Origin: VRUE01 sp963788975
GTDB lineage: Bacteria > Actinomycetota > Thermoleophilia > Solirubrobacterales > 70-9
Direction: 5' to 3'
DNA length: 64,000 nucleotides
Assembly: GCA_963788975.1 (NCBI GenBank)
Contig: CAWBIJ010000002.1
Span: 186,001 to 250,000, forward strand
A program made the translations under genes and the position numbers. The notes under the pieces were generated by a model. That model had not been told where the DNA came from. It saw only the letters and a program-made list of their open reading frames with translations, and ran no database searches. Shown here in pieces: positions 17,783 through 25,061 of this stretch (the first letter of the stretch is position 1; every line of letters begins with the position of its first letter).

Positions 17783-18538
17783 GTGGACATAGGGATTGGA
17801 GCGACCCTTCGCGAGGCGAGAAATCGCCGCAAAGTCGATCTTTCCGAGGTCGAAGTTGCGACCCGGATTCGGATTCGCTACCTGCGAGCGATCGAGAGTG
17901 AGGATTGGGACGTACTGCCGGGCGACGTGTACGTGCGCAGCTTCATTCGCACCTACGCCTCCTACCTGGGGCTTGATGGCGAGCGGCTCGCCGACGACTA
18001 CCGGCGCAGCGTTGCGGCGGCGCCAACGAGCGCCGATGCCGGAGCGGCGATCCGTCGTTCCACCGCTCCGCGGTCGCAGGCAAGCGGCCGCGTAGTCGCG
18101 GCGGCCGTGGTGTTGGGGCTCATTGGGCTGATCATCGGCATCGGCCTCTTCACCGGTGACGAGGATCCAGCGATGACAGTTGACCGTGAGCCCAGCGGGG
18201 TCGGCAAGGCCGAGGAACCGGTTGAGGTCCCGCCACCGGCCCAGGCTCCGCAACCGGGACTCTCGCTCGAGCTGGCCGCCACCGCGGAAGTCTGGGTCTG
18301 CGTGCTCGACGGCCAGGGGGAACCGCTGGTCGACGGTCAGATCCTCACCGAAGGAGCGGAGGAGGGTCCCTTCCGCTCCGGTAGCTTCACCGTCTCCTTT
18401 GGCAATGGTGAGGTCTCGATGAGGATCGACGGCAAGGAAGCGGAAATCCCAGTGACGTCAAGTCCGATCGGCTACGCGATCGGCGAGGGCGGCGAGCTCG
18501 AACCGCTCGATGACAGTGAAAGGCCGACCTGCCTGTGA
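17783..18538 (+). CDS. RodZ-like helix-turn-helix membrane protein
   Basis: This 251-residue protein has an N-terminal RodZ-type HTH (residues 5-75, GATLREARNRRKVDLSEVE, VLPGDVYVRSFIRTYASYLGL), a linker and one transmembrane helix (about 109-131, VVAAAVVLGLIGLIIGIGLF). A Pro-rich stretch and an extracytoplasmic beta-rich domain of the DUF4115 kind complete it. RodZ proteins link the MreB cytoskeleton to the envelope; that role here is family knowledge only. GTG start lies 12 nt after ftsK. The TGA stop overlaps the cinA start. Confidence 0.85.
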   Translation: MDIGIGATLREARNRRKVDLSEVEVATRIRIRYLRAIESEDWDVLPGDVYVRSFIRTYASYLGLDGERLADDYRRSVAAAPTSADAGAAIRRSTAPRSQASGRVVAAAVVLGLIGLIIGIGLFTGDEDPAMTVDREPSGVGKAEEPVEVPPPAQAPQPGLSLELAATAEVWVCVLDGQGEPLVDGQILTEGAEEGPFRSGSFTVSFGNGEVSMRIDGKEAEIPVTSSPIGYAIGEGGELEPLDDSERPTCL

Positions 18539-19896
18539 GGCCGGACTCCGCCTCCTCTGCTCCGCAAATGCCTGAAGCATCAGATATGGACAGGGATTTG
18601 CGTCCGCGTCCGGGGGCGGCTCAGGTGAGGGCGGGGGCGGTGGTTACCGGGACCGAGGTCTTGACCGGCCGGATCGCGGACCGTAACGGTCCCTGGATCT
18701 CCGAGCGACTGGCCGAGCTGGGCATCGAGGTGGCTCACATCCTCGTCGTCGGCGACCGGCCGGACGATCTGGCGGCAGCGCTCCGCTTCATGGCGGCCGA
18801 GGGGATGGACCTGATCGTCACCTCGGGCGGACTGGGGCCGACCGCGGACGACCTGACCGCGGAGGTCGTCGCGCGCTTCGCCGGGCGCGAGCTTGTCCTC
18901 GACGAGGGGATGGAGGAGAAGATCGCCGCCATCCTGAGCGTCTTCGCGAAACGAGTCAAAGTTGACGCGGAGGCGCTGCGCGTGGCGAATCGCAAGCAGG
19001 CGATGGTGCCGGAGGGCTCGATCGCGCTCGACCCGGTCGGAACCGCGCCGGGCCTGGTGGTGCCCGCCGACGGTCGCGTGGTCATCGTCCTGCCCGGCCC
19101 GCCGCGCGAGCTTCAGCCGATGTGGCCGACGGCGATGGCCACGGAGCCGGTGCAGGCTGTCCTCGCGCGGGCCACGCCATTGCACGGCTACACGCTGCGG
19201 ATGTTCGGCATCCCCGAGTCGGAGATCGCCAAAAGCCTGCGTGAGATCGAGGCCGAGGGGACCGAGGTTTCCGCGGTAGAGGTCACCACCTGCCTTCGCC
19301 GCGGTGAGATCGAGGTCGATGTCCGCTACCGCTCCGAGACCGAGGCGGTAGCAGAGGCGCTGCGCGCCGGCTTGCGCGAGCGTCACGAGCGCCACCTGTT
19401 CAGCCTCGATGGGGAGACGATCGACGCCCAGGTCGCCGGCCTGCTCGAGGGGCGCCGGCTTGGCCTGGCCGAGTCGTGCAGCGGCGGCCTGCTGGCGGCG
19501 CGGATCACCAACCTCCCCGGTGCCTCGGCCTATATGGCCGGCGGCGTCGTCGCCTACTCGAACGACGCGAAGGAGGGGCTACTCGGCGTCGATGCCGGCC
19601 TGATCGAGACCCACGGGGCGGTCTCGCCCGAGGTCGCCGAGGCGATGGCGGTCGGGGCCCTGGAGCGTTTCGGCGCCGACGTCGCGGTTTCGATCACCGG
19701 GATCGCCGGGCCAGACGGGGGTACGGAGGACAAGCCGGTCGGCTACGTCTGCTTCAACGCCCGTCTCGCCGAGGGGGGCAGCATCGCCCGCGATCCGGTC
19801 ATCCCCGGGGGTCGCGCCGACATTCGCGAGCGCTCGGCCCTGGTCGGCATGCACTTGCTGCGGCTGCTGCTAGGCGGCGGCGAGGCGCCTCTCTAG
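18535..19896 (+). CDS. cinA: CinA family nicotinamide-nucleotide amidohydrolase
   Basis: This 453-residue two-domain protein has an N-terminal MoaB-like domain with TSGGLGPTADDLT and VVLPGPPRE-type motifs, and a C-terminal CinA_C domain with ESCSGGLLAARITNLPGAS and SITGIAGPDGGTEDKPVG. The C-terminal part deamidates NMN in pyridine nucleotide recycling. Some CinA proteins also have ADP-ribose pyrophosphatase activity. The start is GTG overlapping the preceding stop, and the first 30 residues are a non-conserved extension. The cinA-thpR-recA order is typical of Gram-positive genomes. Confidence 0.94.
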   Translation: MRPDSASSAPQMPEASDMDRDLRPRPGAAQVRAGAVVTGTEVLTGRIADRNGPWISERLAELGIEVAHILVVGDRPDDLAAALRFMAAEGMDLIVTSGGLGPTADDLTAEVVARFAGRELVLDEGMEEKIAAILSVFAKRVKVDAEALRVANRKQAMVPEGSIALDPVGTAPGLVVPADGRVVIVLPGPPRELQPMWPTAMATEPVQAVLARATPLHGYTLRMFGIPESEIAKSLREIEAEGTEVSAVEVTTCLRRGEIEVDVRYRSETEAVAEALRAGLRERHERHLFSLDGETIDAQVAGLLEGRRLGLAESCSGGLLAARITNLPGASAYMAGGVVAYSNDAKEGLLGVDAGLIETHGAVSPEVAEAMAVGALERFGADVAVSITGIAGPDGGTEDKPVGYVCFNARLAEGGSIARDPVIPGGRADIRERSALVGMHLLRLLLGGGEAPL

Positions 19897-19929
19897 CGCT
19901 GTTCGGCACACACTTTTCACACCGATGCG

Positions 19930-19958
19930 TTGTCTTGCGCGTCCGCTCGCCGTAGCGT
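19930..19958 (+). promoter_or_regulatory. Promoter of thpR (and probably recA)
   Basis: TTGTCT (19930-19935) and TAGCGT (19953-19958) are separated by 17 nt. The -10 ends 9 nt before the thpR ATG, so the transcript would be nearly leaderless. No actinobacterial SOS box (GAAC-N4-GTTC) is visible nearby. Confidence 0.55.
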
Positions 19959-19967
19959 GGCGGGCCG

Positions 19968-20555
19968 ATGGCTAAGAAGAGGCTGAAGAGTCCGCGGGCG
20001 CGTTTGTTCATCGCTCTCGACCTACCCGATTCGGTCAGGACGGGGATCGAGGCTTGGGGACATGAGGAGCTGAGCGACCCGGCCCTGCGTCCCGTGCGGC
20101 GCGACGCGCTTCACGTCACGCTGGCCTTTCTCGGCTATCGGGCAGAGAAGGAGATCCCCCGGCTGGCCGAGATCGTTGAAGGGAGTGGGGGCCCTTCGCC
20201 TCGAATCGAGCTGGGAGACCCGGTCGGCAAGCCCTCGCTGAGCCGTGCCCGCCTTTTCGCCCTGCCGGCGGATTCGCCGGCGGCGGTCACGCTGCAGGCC
20301 GAGCTCGAGGGGAAGCTGGCGTCGGAGCGACTCTACGAGTCCGAGAAGCGCCCTTTCTGGCCTCACGTCACCGTTGCGAGGGTGCGACCGCAGGGGCGGG
20401 GTTCGAGGCGGCCAGCCCGCCTGTCCAAGCCTCCCGGCCAGCTCCCGCAGAAGCTGTTGCAGCCGTTCAGTGGCGTCCGGATGACGCTCTACCGTTCCGA
20501 ACTCCAGCCACTGGGTGCGCAATACACCCCGTTGGCCCAAGTCAAGCTGAGGTGA
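19968..20555 (+). CDS. thpR: RNA 2',3'-cyclic 3'-phosphodiesterase
   Basis: This 195-residue 2H phosphoesterase opens 2',3'-cyclic RNA ends. The two catalytic HxTx motifs are at His49 (HVTLAFLG) and His133 (HVTVARVR). FIALDLP near the N-terminus and LYRSEL near the C-terminus are family hallmarks. It lies between cinA and recA, its usual place. Its stop is 5 nt before the recA ATG. Confidence 0.93.
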   Translation: MAKKRLKSPRARLFIALDLPDSVRTGIEAWGHEELSDPALRPVRRDALHVTLAFLGYRAEKEIPRLAEIVEGSGGPSPRIELGDPVGKPSLSRARLFALPADSPAAVTLQAELEGKLASERLYESEKRPFWPHVTVARVRPQGRGSRRPARLSKPPGQLPQKLLQPFSGVRMTLYRSELQPLGAQYTPLAQVKLR

Positions 20556-20560
20556 GAGAG

Positions 20561-21664
20561 ATGGCAGACAAGAAAACGACTTTGAAGGACGCCTCGGCGA
20601 AGGAGGCAAAAGCCAAGGATGCTGCGCTAGAGAACGCGGTCACCGGCATCAAAAGGGAGTTCGGCGAGGGCATCCTGATGCGCCTCGGCACCGACAACGC
20701 GCTGCCAGTCGAGGCGATCCCAACCGGCTCGCTGGCGCTCGATCTGGCGCTCGGCATCGGCGGCGTGCCACGGGGGCGGATGGTTGAGATCTACGGCCCC
20801 GAGTCCTCGGGCAAGACGACGCTGATCTACCACATCATCGCCCAGGCCCAGGCGCTCGGTGGAGTCTGTGTCTTCATTGACACCGAGCACGCGATGGACC
20901 CGATCTACGCCAGGGCAATTGGCGTCGATACCGACGAGCTGCTCGTTTCCCAGCCTGACTTCGGCGAGCAGGCGCTGCAGATCGCCGATCGCCTGATCGC
21001 CTCGACCGCGATCGACGTCGTCGCGATCGATTCCGTCGCGGCGCTGACGCCAAAAGCAGAGCTGGAAGGGCAGATCGGCGACCAGACTGTCGGCCTCCAG
21101 GCCCGCCTGATGTCGCAGGCGATGCGCAAGCTGGCCGGCAACCTCAACCGCACCAACACCGTCTGCCTCTTCACCAACCAGATCCGCGAAAAGGTCGGCG
21201 TCCAGTTCGGCTCGCCGGAGACGCAGCCGGGAGGGCGGGCGCTGAAGTTCGCCGCCTCGCAGCGCCTCGACATCCGCCGCATCGAAACCCTCAAGGAAGG
21301 AACCGAGGCGGTTGGCAACCGGGCGCGGGTCAAGGTCGTCAAGAACAAGGTGGCGGCACCGTTTCGCCAGGCCGAGTTCGACATCGAGTACGGGACCGGC
21401 ATCTCTCGCGAGGGCGAGCTGCTCGACTTCGGCATCGAGCACGACCTGGTCCGTAAGTCGGGCGCTTTCTTCTCCTACGGCGATATCCGGCTCGGCCAGG
21501 GACGCAACAATGCCAAGCAGTTCCTCGCTGAGAACAAAGACCTCGCCAGTGAGATCGAAGCCAAGGTCCGTGCTGCGCTGGGGATCGGCGCCGAAGGGGC
21601 GACGGTGGAGGCGGCACCTGCGGCCGAGCCAGAGGTGCCGGTGGCAGAGGTCAAAGCTGCGTAA
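20561..21664 (+). CDS. recA: Recombinase RecA
   Basis: This 367-residue ATP-dependent strand-exchange protein and LexA co-protease has Walker A GPESSGKTT (residues 79-87), FIDTEHAMDP, the IDSVAALTP Walker B region, the GGRALKFAASQRL block and the C-terminal YGDIRLGQGRNNAKQFL. ATG at 20561 is chosen because AGGTGAG lies just upstream. A GTG three codons earlier overlaps thpR. No intein is present. RecX is not encoded next to it; a small membrane protein follows. Confidence 0.98.
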   Translation: MADKKTTLKDASAKEAKAKDAALENAVTGIKREFGEGILMRLGTDNALPVEAIPTGSLALDLALGIGGVPRGRMVEIYGPESSGKTTLIYHIIAQAQALGGVCVFIDTEHAMDPIYARAIGVDTDELLVSQPDFGEQALQIADRLIASTAIDVVAIDSVAALTPKAELEGQIGDQTVGLQARLMSQAMRKLAGNLNRTNTVCLFTNQIREKVGVQFGSPETQPGGRALKFAASQRLDIRRIETLKEGTEAVGNRARVKVVKNKVAAPFRQAEFDIEYGTGISREGELLDFGIEHDLVRKSGAFFSYGDIRLGQGRNNAKQFLAENKDLASEIEAKVRAALGIGAEGATVEAAPAAEPEVPVAEVKAA

Positions 21665-21694
21665 GCCTACGCACGGCGTTAGGATGCCGCGCGC

Positions 21695-21964
21695 ATGAGC
21701 AACGGCGACCTCTTCTACATCTTCGGGATCGTGCTCGCGGTCTCGGCCGTGGCGGTCACATTTCTCGGCCTGCGCGTGAAGGGCTTCCCGGGGCGTTTGG
21801 GGCCGGTCGTCGTCCTCTGGTTCGTCGTCTTCGTCGTCGGCTCAGCGACCTTCTCGGTCCTGCATTCCCAGGATGAGGAAGAGCACCATGAGCAGGAGGT
21901 CGGCCTGCCGCACGCGACTGAGGAAGCCGAAGAAGAGGCCGCCGACGTCGAGGCGGCCGAGTAG
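21695..21964 (+). CDS. Small two-helix membrane protein with acidic tail
   Basis: The function is not recognised. The 89-residue product has two predicted transmembrane helices (about 7-25 and 36-57) and a C-terminal Glu/Asp/His-rich tail (from about residue 60, DEEEHHEQE) that would be on one side of the membrane. TAGGAT (21680-21685) ends 9 nt before the ATG, so it probably has its own leaderless promoter. It occupies the position often held by recX. Confidence 0.75.
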   Translation: MSNGDLFYIFGIVLAVSAVAVTFLGLRVKGFPGRLGPVVVLWFVVFVVGSATFSVLHSQDEEEHHEQEVGLPHATEEAEEEAADVEAAE

Positions 21965-22018
21965 CAAGCAGTGCTTGGGCCTGGCGGTTCGCCGCTTCCC
22001 CTCTAAAGTTTGGGCGCG

Positions 22019-23341
22019 ATGCCCAGCTTTCACGTAACGACGTTCGGTTGTCAGATGAACGTGCATGACTCTGAGCGCATGCGCGGGATGCTCGAGTCGC
22101 TGGGGTACGCGGAGGCTCCCAGCCGTGATGAAGCCGACCTGATCCTCTTCAATACCTGCTCGATTCGGGAGTCGGCGGACAGCCGCTTCGTCGCCCACCT
22201 GGGCGAGGCGAAGCGGCTCAAGTCCGAAGACCCGGATCGACTGGTCGGGGTCGGCGGCTGCTGGGCCCAATCGGTCAAGGACGAGGTCTTCCAGCGCTTC
22301 CCCTTCGTCGACGTCGCCTTCGGTCCCGGCCAGATCCACAAGCTCGCCGAGTTCCTCAACTCGGACTCGTTGACGGCGCAGGGCTACTTCGAGTTCGAGG
22401 ACCTCTCCGGCCACCTGCCGACCCGGCGCGAACGCGAGTTCCAAGGCTGGCTGCAGATCTCGCAGGGCTGCAACTGCAAGTGCGCATACTGCATCGTCCC
22501 CTCGACCAGGGGGCGCGAGGTGAGCCGCGACCCCGACGAGTTGCTGATCGAGGCGGAGGGGCTGGCCGCGGACGGGGTCCTCGAGATCACCCTGCTGGGC
22601 CAGAACGTCAATAGCTACGGCCGCGACCTGCCGAAGGAGGCACGGATCTCCTTCTCGGAGCTGCTGACGAGGATCGACGCGGTGGAGGGGGTGGACCGCA
22701 TCCGCTACACCAGCCCGCACCCGAAGGACATGCGCGAGGACGTGATCCGCGCCCACGCCGAGCTGCCCTCTCTCTGCGAGCACATCCACCTGCCGCTCCA
22801 GGCGGGCTCCAGCGCCGTGCTCAAGCGCATGCGCCGCACCTACGACCGTCAGCGCTACATGGACCGCGTCGCGCTGATTCGCGAGCACGTCCCGGATTGC
22901 GCCATCACCACCGACATCATCGTCGGCTTTCCCGGCGAGACCGAGGCTGACTTCGAGCAGACGATGGAAGTGGTCGACGAGGTCGGCTACGACGGCGCCT
23001 TCACCTTCGTCTTCTCGCCGCGGCGCGAAACCGAGGCGGCGGAGATGGGTGAGCAGGTTTCGCACCCGGTCAAGCGAGCGCGGATGGAGCGCCTAGTCGA
23101 GCTGGTGCAGCGGCGGGCTACGGAGCGAGCTGAGCGGTTCGTCGGCCGTGAGCTTGAGGTGCTGGTCGAAGGGCCCAGTCGGACCGACCCGTCGCGGCTA
23201 CGGGGGAAAACGCGGCACAACAAGACGGCTCACTTCGAAGGGCTCGCCAGCCCCGGAGAACTCGTCGACGTGAAGATCGAAGCTGCCACCTCAACATCGT
23301 TGAGTGGGGTGGCGGCGCAGCCCCTATCGCAGCTGGTGTAG
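22019..23341 (+). CDS. miaB: tRNA-2-methylthio-N6-isopentenyladenosine(37) methylthiotransferase MiaB
   Basis: This radical-SAM methylthiotransferase adds a 2-methylthio group to i6A37. The N-terminal UPF0004 domain holds three cluster cysteines (Cys11, Cys47, Cys81 in FGCQMN, NTCSIRE, GGCWAQ). The radical-SAM motif C-x3-C-x2-C is Cys151/155/158 in CNCKCAYCIVP. A TRAM domain ends the protein. ATG at 22019 follows TAAAGT by 9 nt. A TTG three codons upstream is less likely. It is paired with miaA, which makes its substrate. Confidence 0.97.
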   Translation: MPSFHVTTFGCQMNVHDSERMRGMLESLGYAEAPSRDEADLILFNTCSIRESADSRFVAHLGEAKRLKSEDPDRLVGVGGCWAQSVKDEVFQRFPFVDVAFGPGQIHKLAEFLNSDSLTAQGYFEFEDLSGHLPTRREREFQGWLQISQGCNCKCAYCIVPSTRGREVSRDPDELLIEAEGLAADGVLEITLLGQNVNSYGRDLPKEARISFSELLTRIDAVEGVDRIRYTSPHPKDMREDVIRAHAELPSLCEHIHLPLQAGSSAVLKRMRRTYDRQRYMDRVALIREHVPDCAITTDIIVGFPGETEADFEQTMEVVDEVGYDGAFTFVFSPRRETEAAEMGEQVSHPVKRARMERLVELVQRRATERAERFVGRELEVLVEGPSRTDPSRLRGKTRHNKTAHFEGLASPGELVDVKIEAATSTSLSGVAAQPLSQLV

Positions 23342-23453
23342 GGGAGGTGTCGGCACCACCCTGCACTCAACTTTTTCGGTGGGGTGGGAGCGGCAGAGCT
23401 CCAGCCGGACGCCGAAAAAGTACAAGCTGTTTCGGGTAGTGCCGGCACCTCCC
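23342..23453 (+). repeat. TTTTTCGG-core palindromic element, copy 1 (after miaB)
   Basis: A 112-nt element starts right after the miaB stop and ends 14 nt before miaA. The outer arms 23342-23361 and 23434-23453 pair at 18 of 20 positions. The inner arms 23370-23379 and 23412-23421 (ACTTTTTCGG / CCGAAAAAGT) pair perfectly around 32 nt. The core matches the element after dinB in inverted orientation, including the 15-mer CCGAAAAAGTACAAG (23412-23426). The outer arms are unrelated to those of that copy. Confidence 0.85.
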
Positions 23454-23467
23454 TTAACCGAGCGCCG

Positions 23468-24199
23468 ATGCACGTAATCGCCATATTCGGCCCCACTGGC
23501 GTTGGCAAGACTGGCGTGGCTATCGAGCTGGCGGAGCTGCTTCGTGCTCGTGGCGAGGATCCGGTCGCGATCTCCTGCGATGCGATGCAGGTGTACGAGG
23601 GGCTGGGCACGCTCACCGGCGTCGCGACGACTGAGGAGCGGGTGCGGTTGGAGCATCGGCTGGTCGGGTTCGTGCCGGTCTCGCAGCCGTTCTCGGTTGG
23701 GGACTACATGCCGTTGGCGCATGCTGAGATCGATGCGGCGCTCGAGGCGGGCAGGCGTCCGATCGTGGTGGGAGGGACGGGTCTCTATCTGAGGGCGGCT
23801 CTGGCGGAGCTTTCGCTGGTCAAGGCGCCGCCGGAAAGTGAGGGCTCGGAGCTTTGGTCGCCGGAGACGCGGCACCCGACCACGATCTTCGGTCTGAACA
23901 TGGACCGGGCAGCGCTCTACGAGCGAATCGATGCTCGCACCGAGGCGATCGTCGGTGCGGGCGCCCGCGATGAGGTGGTCGCGGCGGAAGCGAAGGGACC
24001 TTCACGGACCGCCCGCGTCGCCCTCGGCTTCGACGAGCTGCTCGCCGGCGACGTCGAGCTGATGAAGAAACGCTCCCGCAACTACGCCCGCCGCCAGCTC
24101 ACCTGGATGCGCAAGATCCCCAACCTGCGCTGGATCGACCGCGGTGACCGCGACGATGTTGCTATCGCCGCCGAGATGGTCGCCTCGCTCTCCGAATAG
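23468..24199 (+). CDS. miaA: tRNA dimethylallyltransferase MiaA, compact form
   Basis: It transfers a dimethylallyl group to A37 of tRNAs reading UNN codons. The P-loop GPTGVGKT (residues 8-15), the catalytic aspartate in SCDAMQVYEG, VVGGTGLYLRA and the C-terminal RNYARRQLTWMRK are present. At 243 residues it is about 50-60 shorter than usual. Between GTGLYLRAALAEL and TTIFGLNMDR only about 20 residues replace the insertion domain that normally contains the RALEV block. The reading frame is intact. ATG at 23468 is used because an upstream in-frame start lies in the repeat element. Confidence 0.9.
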   Translation: MHVIAIFGPTGVGKTGVAIELAELLRARGEDPVAISCDAMQVYEGLGTLTGVATTEERVRLEHRLVGFVPVSQPFSVGDYMPLAHAEIDAALEAGRRPIVVGGTGLYLRAALAELSLVKAPPESEGSELWSPETRHPTTIFGLNMDRAALYERIDARTEAIVGAGARDEVVAAEAKGPSRTARVALGFDELLAGDVELMKKRSRNYARRQLTWMRKIPNLRWIDRGDRDDVAIAAEMVASLSE

Positions 24200-24211
24200 G
24201 CTGCGCCGCGA

Positions 24212-25051
24212 ATGCGATTCGAGAAGTGGCAGGCGCTGGGCAACGACTACCTGATCGTCGAGGCAGATGAGCTCCCGTGGGAGCTCACCGCGGCGCGGGT
24301 GCAGCGGATTTGCGACCCACATTTCGGTCTCGGCACGGACGGCGTCCTGCTGCTCTCGCGGAGCGACAACCCGGCGTTCGTCGCCGAGCTGCGCATCTTC
24401 AACCCCGACGGCTCCGAGGCCGAGCTCTCGGGGAACGGGGCGCGCGAGGCGATTCTCTACCTGCGTCGGCACGGCTGGACCAGCGAGGACACCTTCTCGA
24501 TTCTCACCGCCGCAGGGCCGGTCACACCGACGATCACCTCCGAGCGCACCTGCTCGGTCGAGATGGGTCGGGCGGCAACCACCTCCAAGGACTTCCCCTC
24601 GGGAGGGCCTGACGGCAAGGGGACGCTGACCGCGGCCGGCCGCGAGTGGACCTTCCAGCACGTCTCGATCGGTAACCCCCAGTGCGCGATCGAGCTCGGC
24701 GATGAGCTGGAGCAGCTCGACCTGACCGCGATCGGACCGGGGATCGAAGGCCACGAGCTGTTCCCCAACCGGACCAACGTCTCCTTCCTGCGGATCGAAG
24801 GAAGCAGGGTACGAGCGCGGATCTTCGAGCGCGGCGTGGGGGAGACGCTTTCCTCCGGCACAGGAGCCAGCGGGGCCGCGATCACCGCCTTCCTCGGCGG
24901 GGAGTCGAGCCCGATCACGGTCGAGCTTGACGGCGGCGAGCTCGAGGTTGAGATCTCAGGCGACCTCGACGTGCGCCTCAGTGGCTGGGCGGAGCCGGTC
25001 TGCTCCGGCGAGCTCTCCCCGGAGCTGCTCCAGGTGCTCGCTGACCTCTAG
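24212..25051 (+). CDS. dapF: DapF-family protein (diaminopimelate epimerase fold) with both catalytic cysteines replaced
   Basis: The 279-residue sequence has the DapF pseudo-twofold fold. Asn11 in ALGNDY, the NPDGSEAE loop and the glutamate in ERGVGET match epimerases that convert LL- to meso-diaminopimelate. However Ser73 stands where the first catalytic cysteine should be (ELSGNG, codon TCG), Ser215 where the second should be (TLSSGTG, codon TCC), and Gln157 replaces the active-site histidine (GNPQC). The gene is followed directly by dapL, so the pathway link is strong. Whether it is an active epimerase is open. TAGGCT ends 9 nt before the ATG. Confidence 0.88.
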   Translation: MRFEKWQALGNDYLIVEADELPWELTAARVQRICDPHFGLGTDGVLLLSRSDNPAFVAELRIFNPDGSEAELSGNGAREAILYLRRHGWTSEDTFSILTAAGPVTPTITSERTCSVEMGRAATTSKDFPSGGPDGKGTLTAAGREWTFQHVSIGNPQCAIELGDELEQLDLTAIGPGIEGHELFPNRTNVSFLRIEGSRVRARIFERGVGETLSSGTGASGAAITAFLGGESSPITVELDGGELEVEISGDLDVRLSGWAEPVCSGELSPELLQVLADL

Positions 25052-25061
25052 GGTGCCCGCC
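25049..25061 (+). promoter_or_regulatory. -10 element of a probable leaderless dapL promoter
   Basis: TAGGGT (25049-25054) includes the dapF stop codon and ends 7 nt before the dapL ATG. No Shine-Dalgarno sequence is visible. Confidence 0.45.

Noticed and set aside
20480..20560. A possible SOS box upstream of recA (GTTCCGAAC-like string near 20494)
   Set aside because: It lies within thpR, and the half-site spacing does not fit the GAAC-N4-GTTC pattern.
24420..24900. Selenocysteine or sequencing-error explanation for the missing DapF cysteines
   Set aside because: The codons are TCG and TCC, not TGA, and the His-to-Gln change is separate. Three independent substitutions in an intact frame argue against error.
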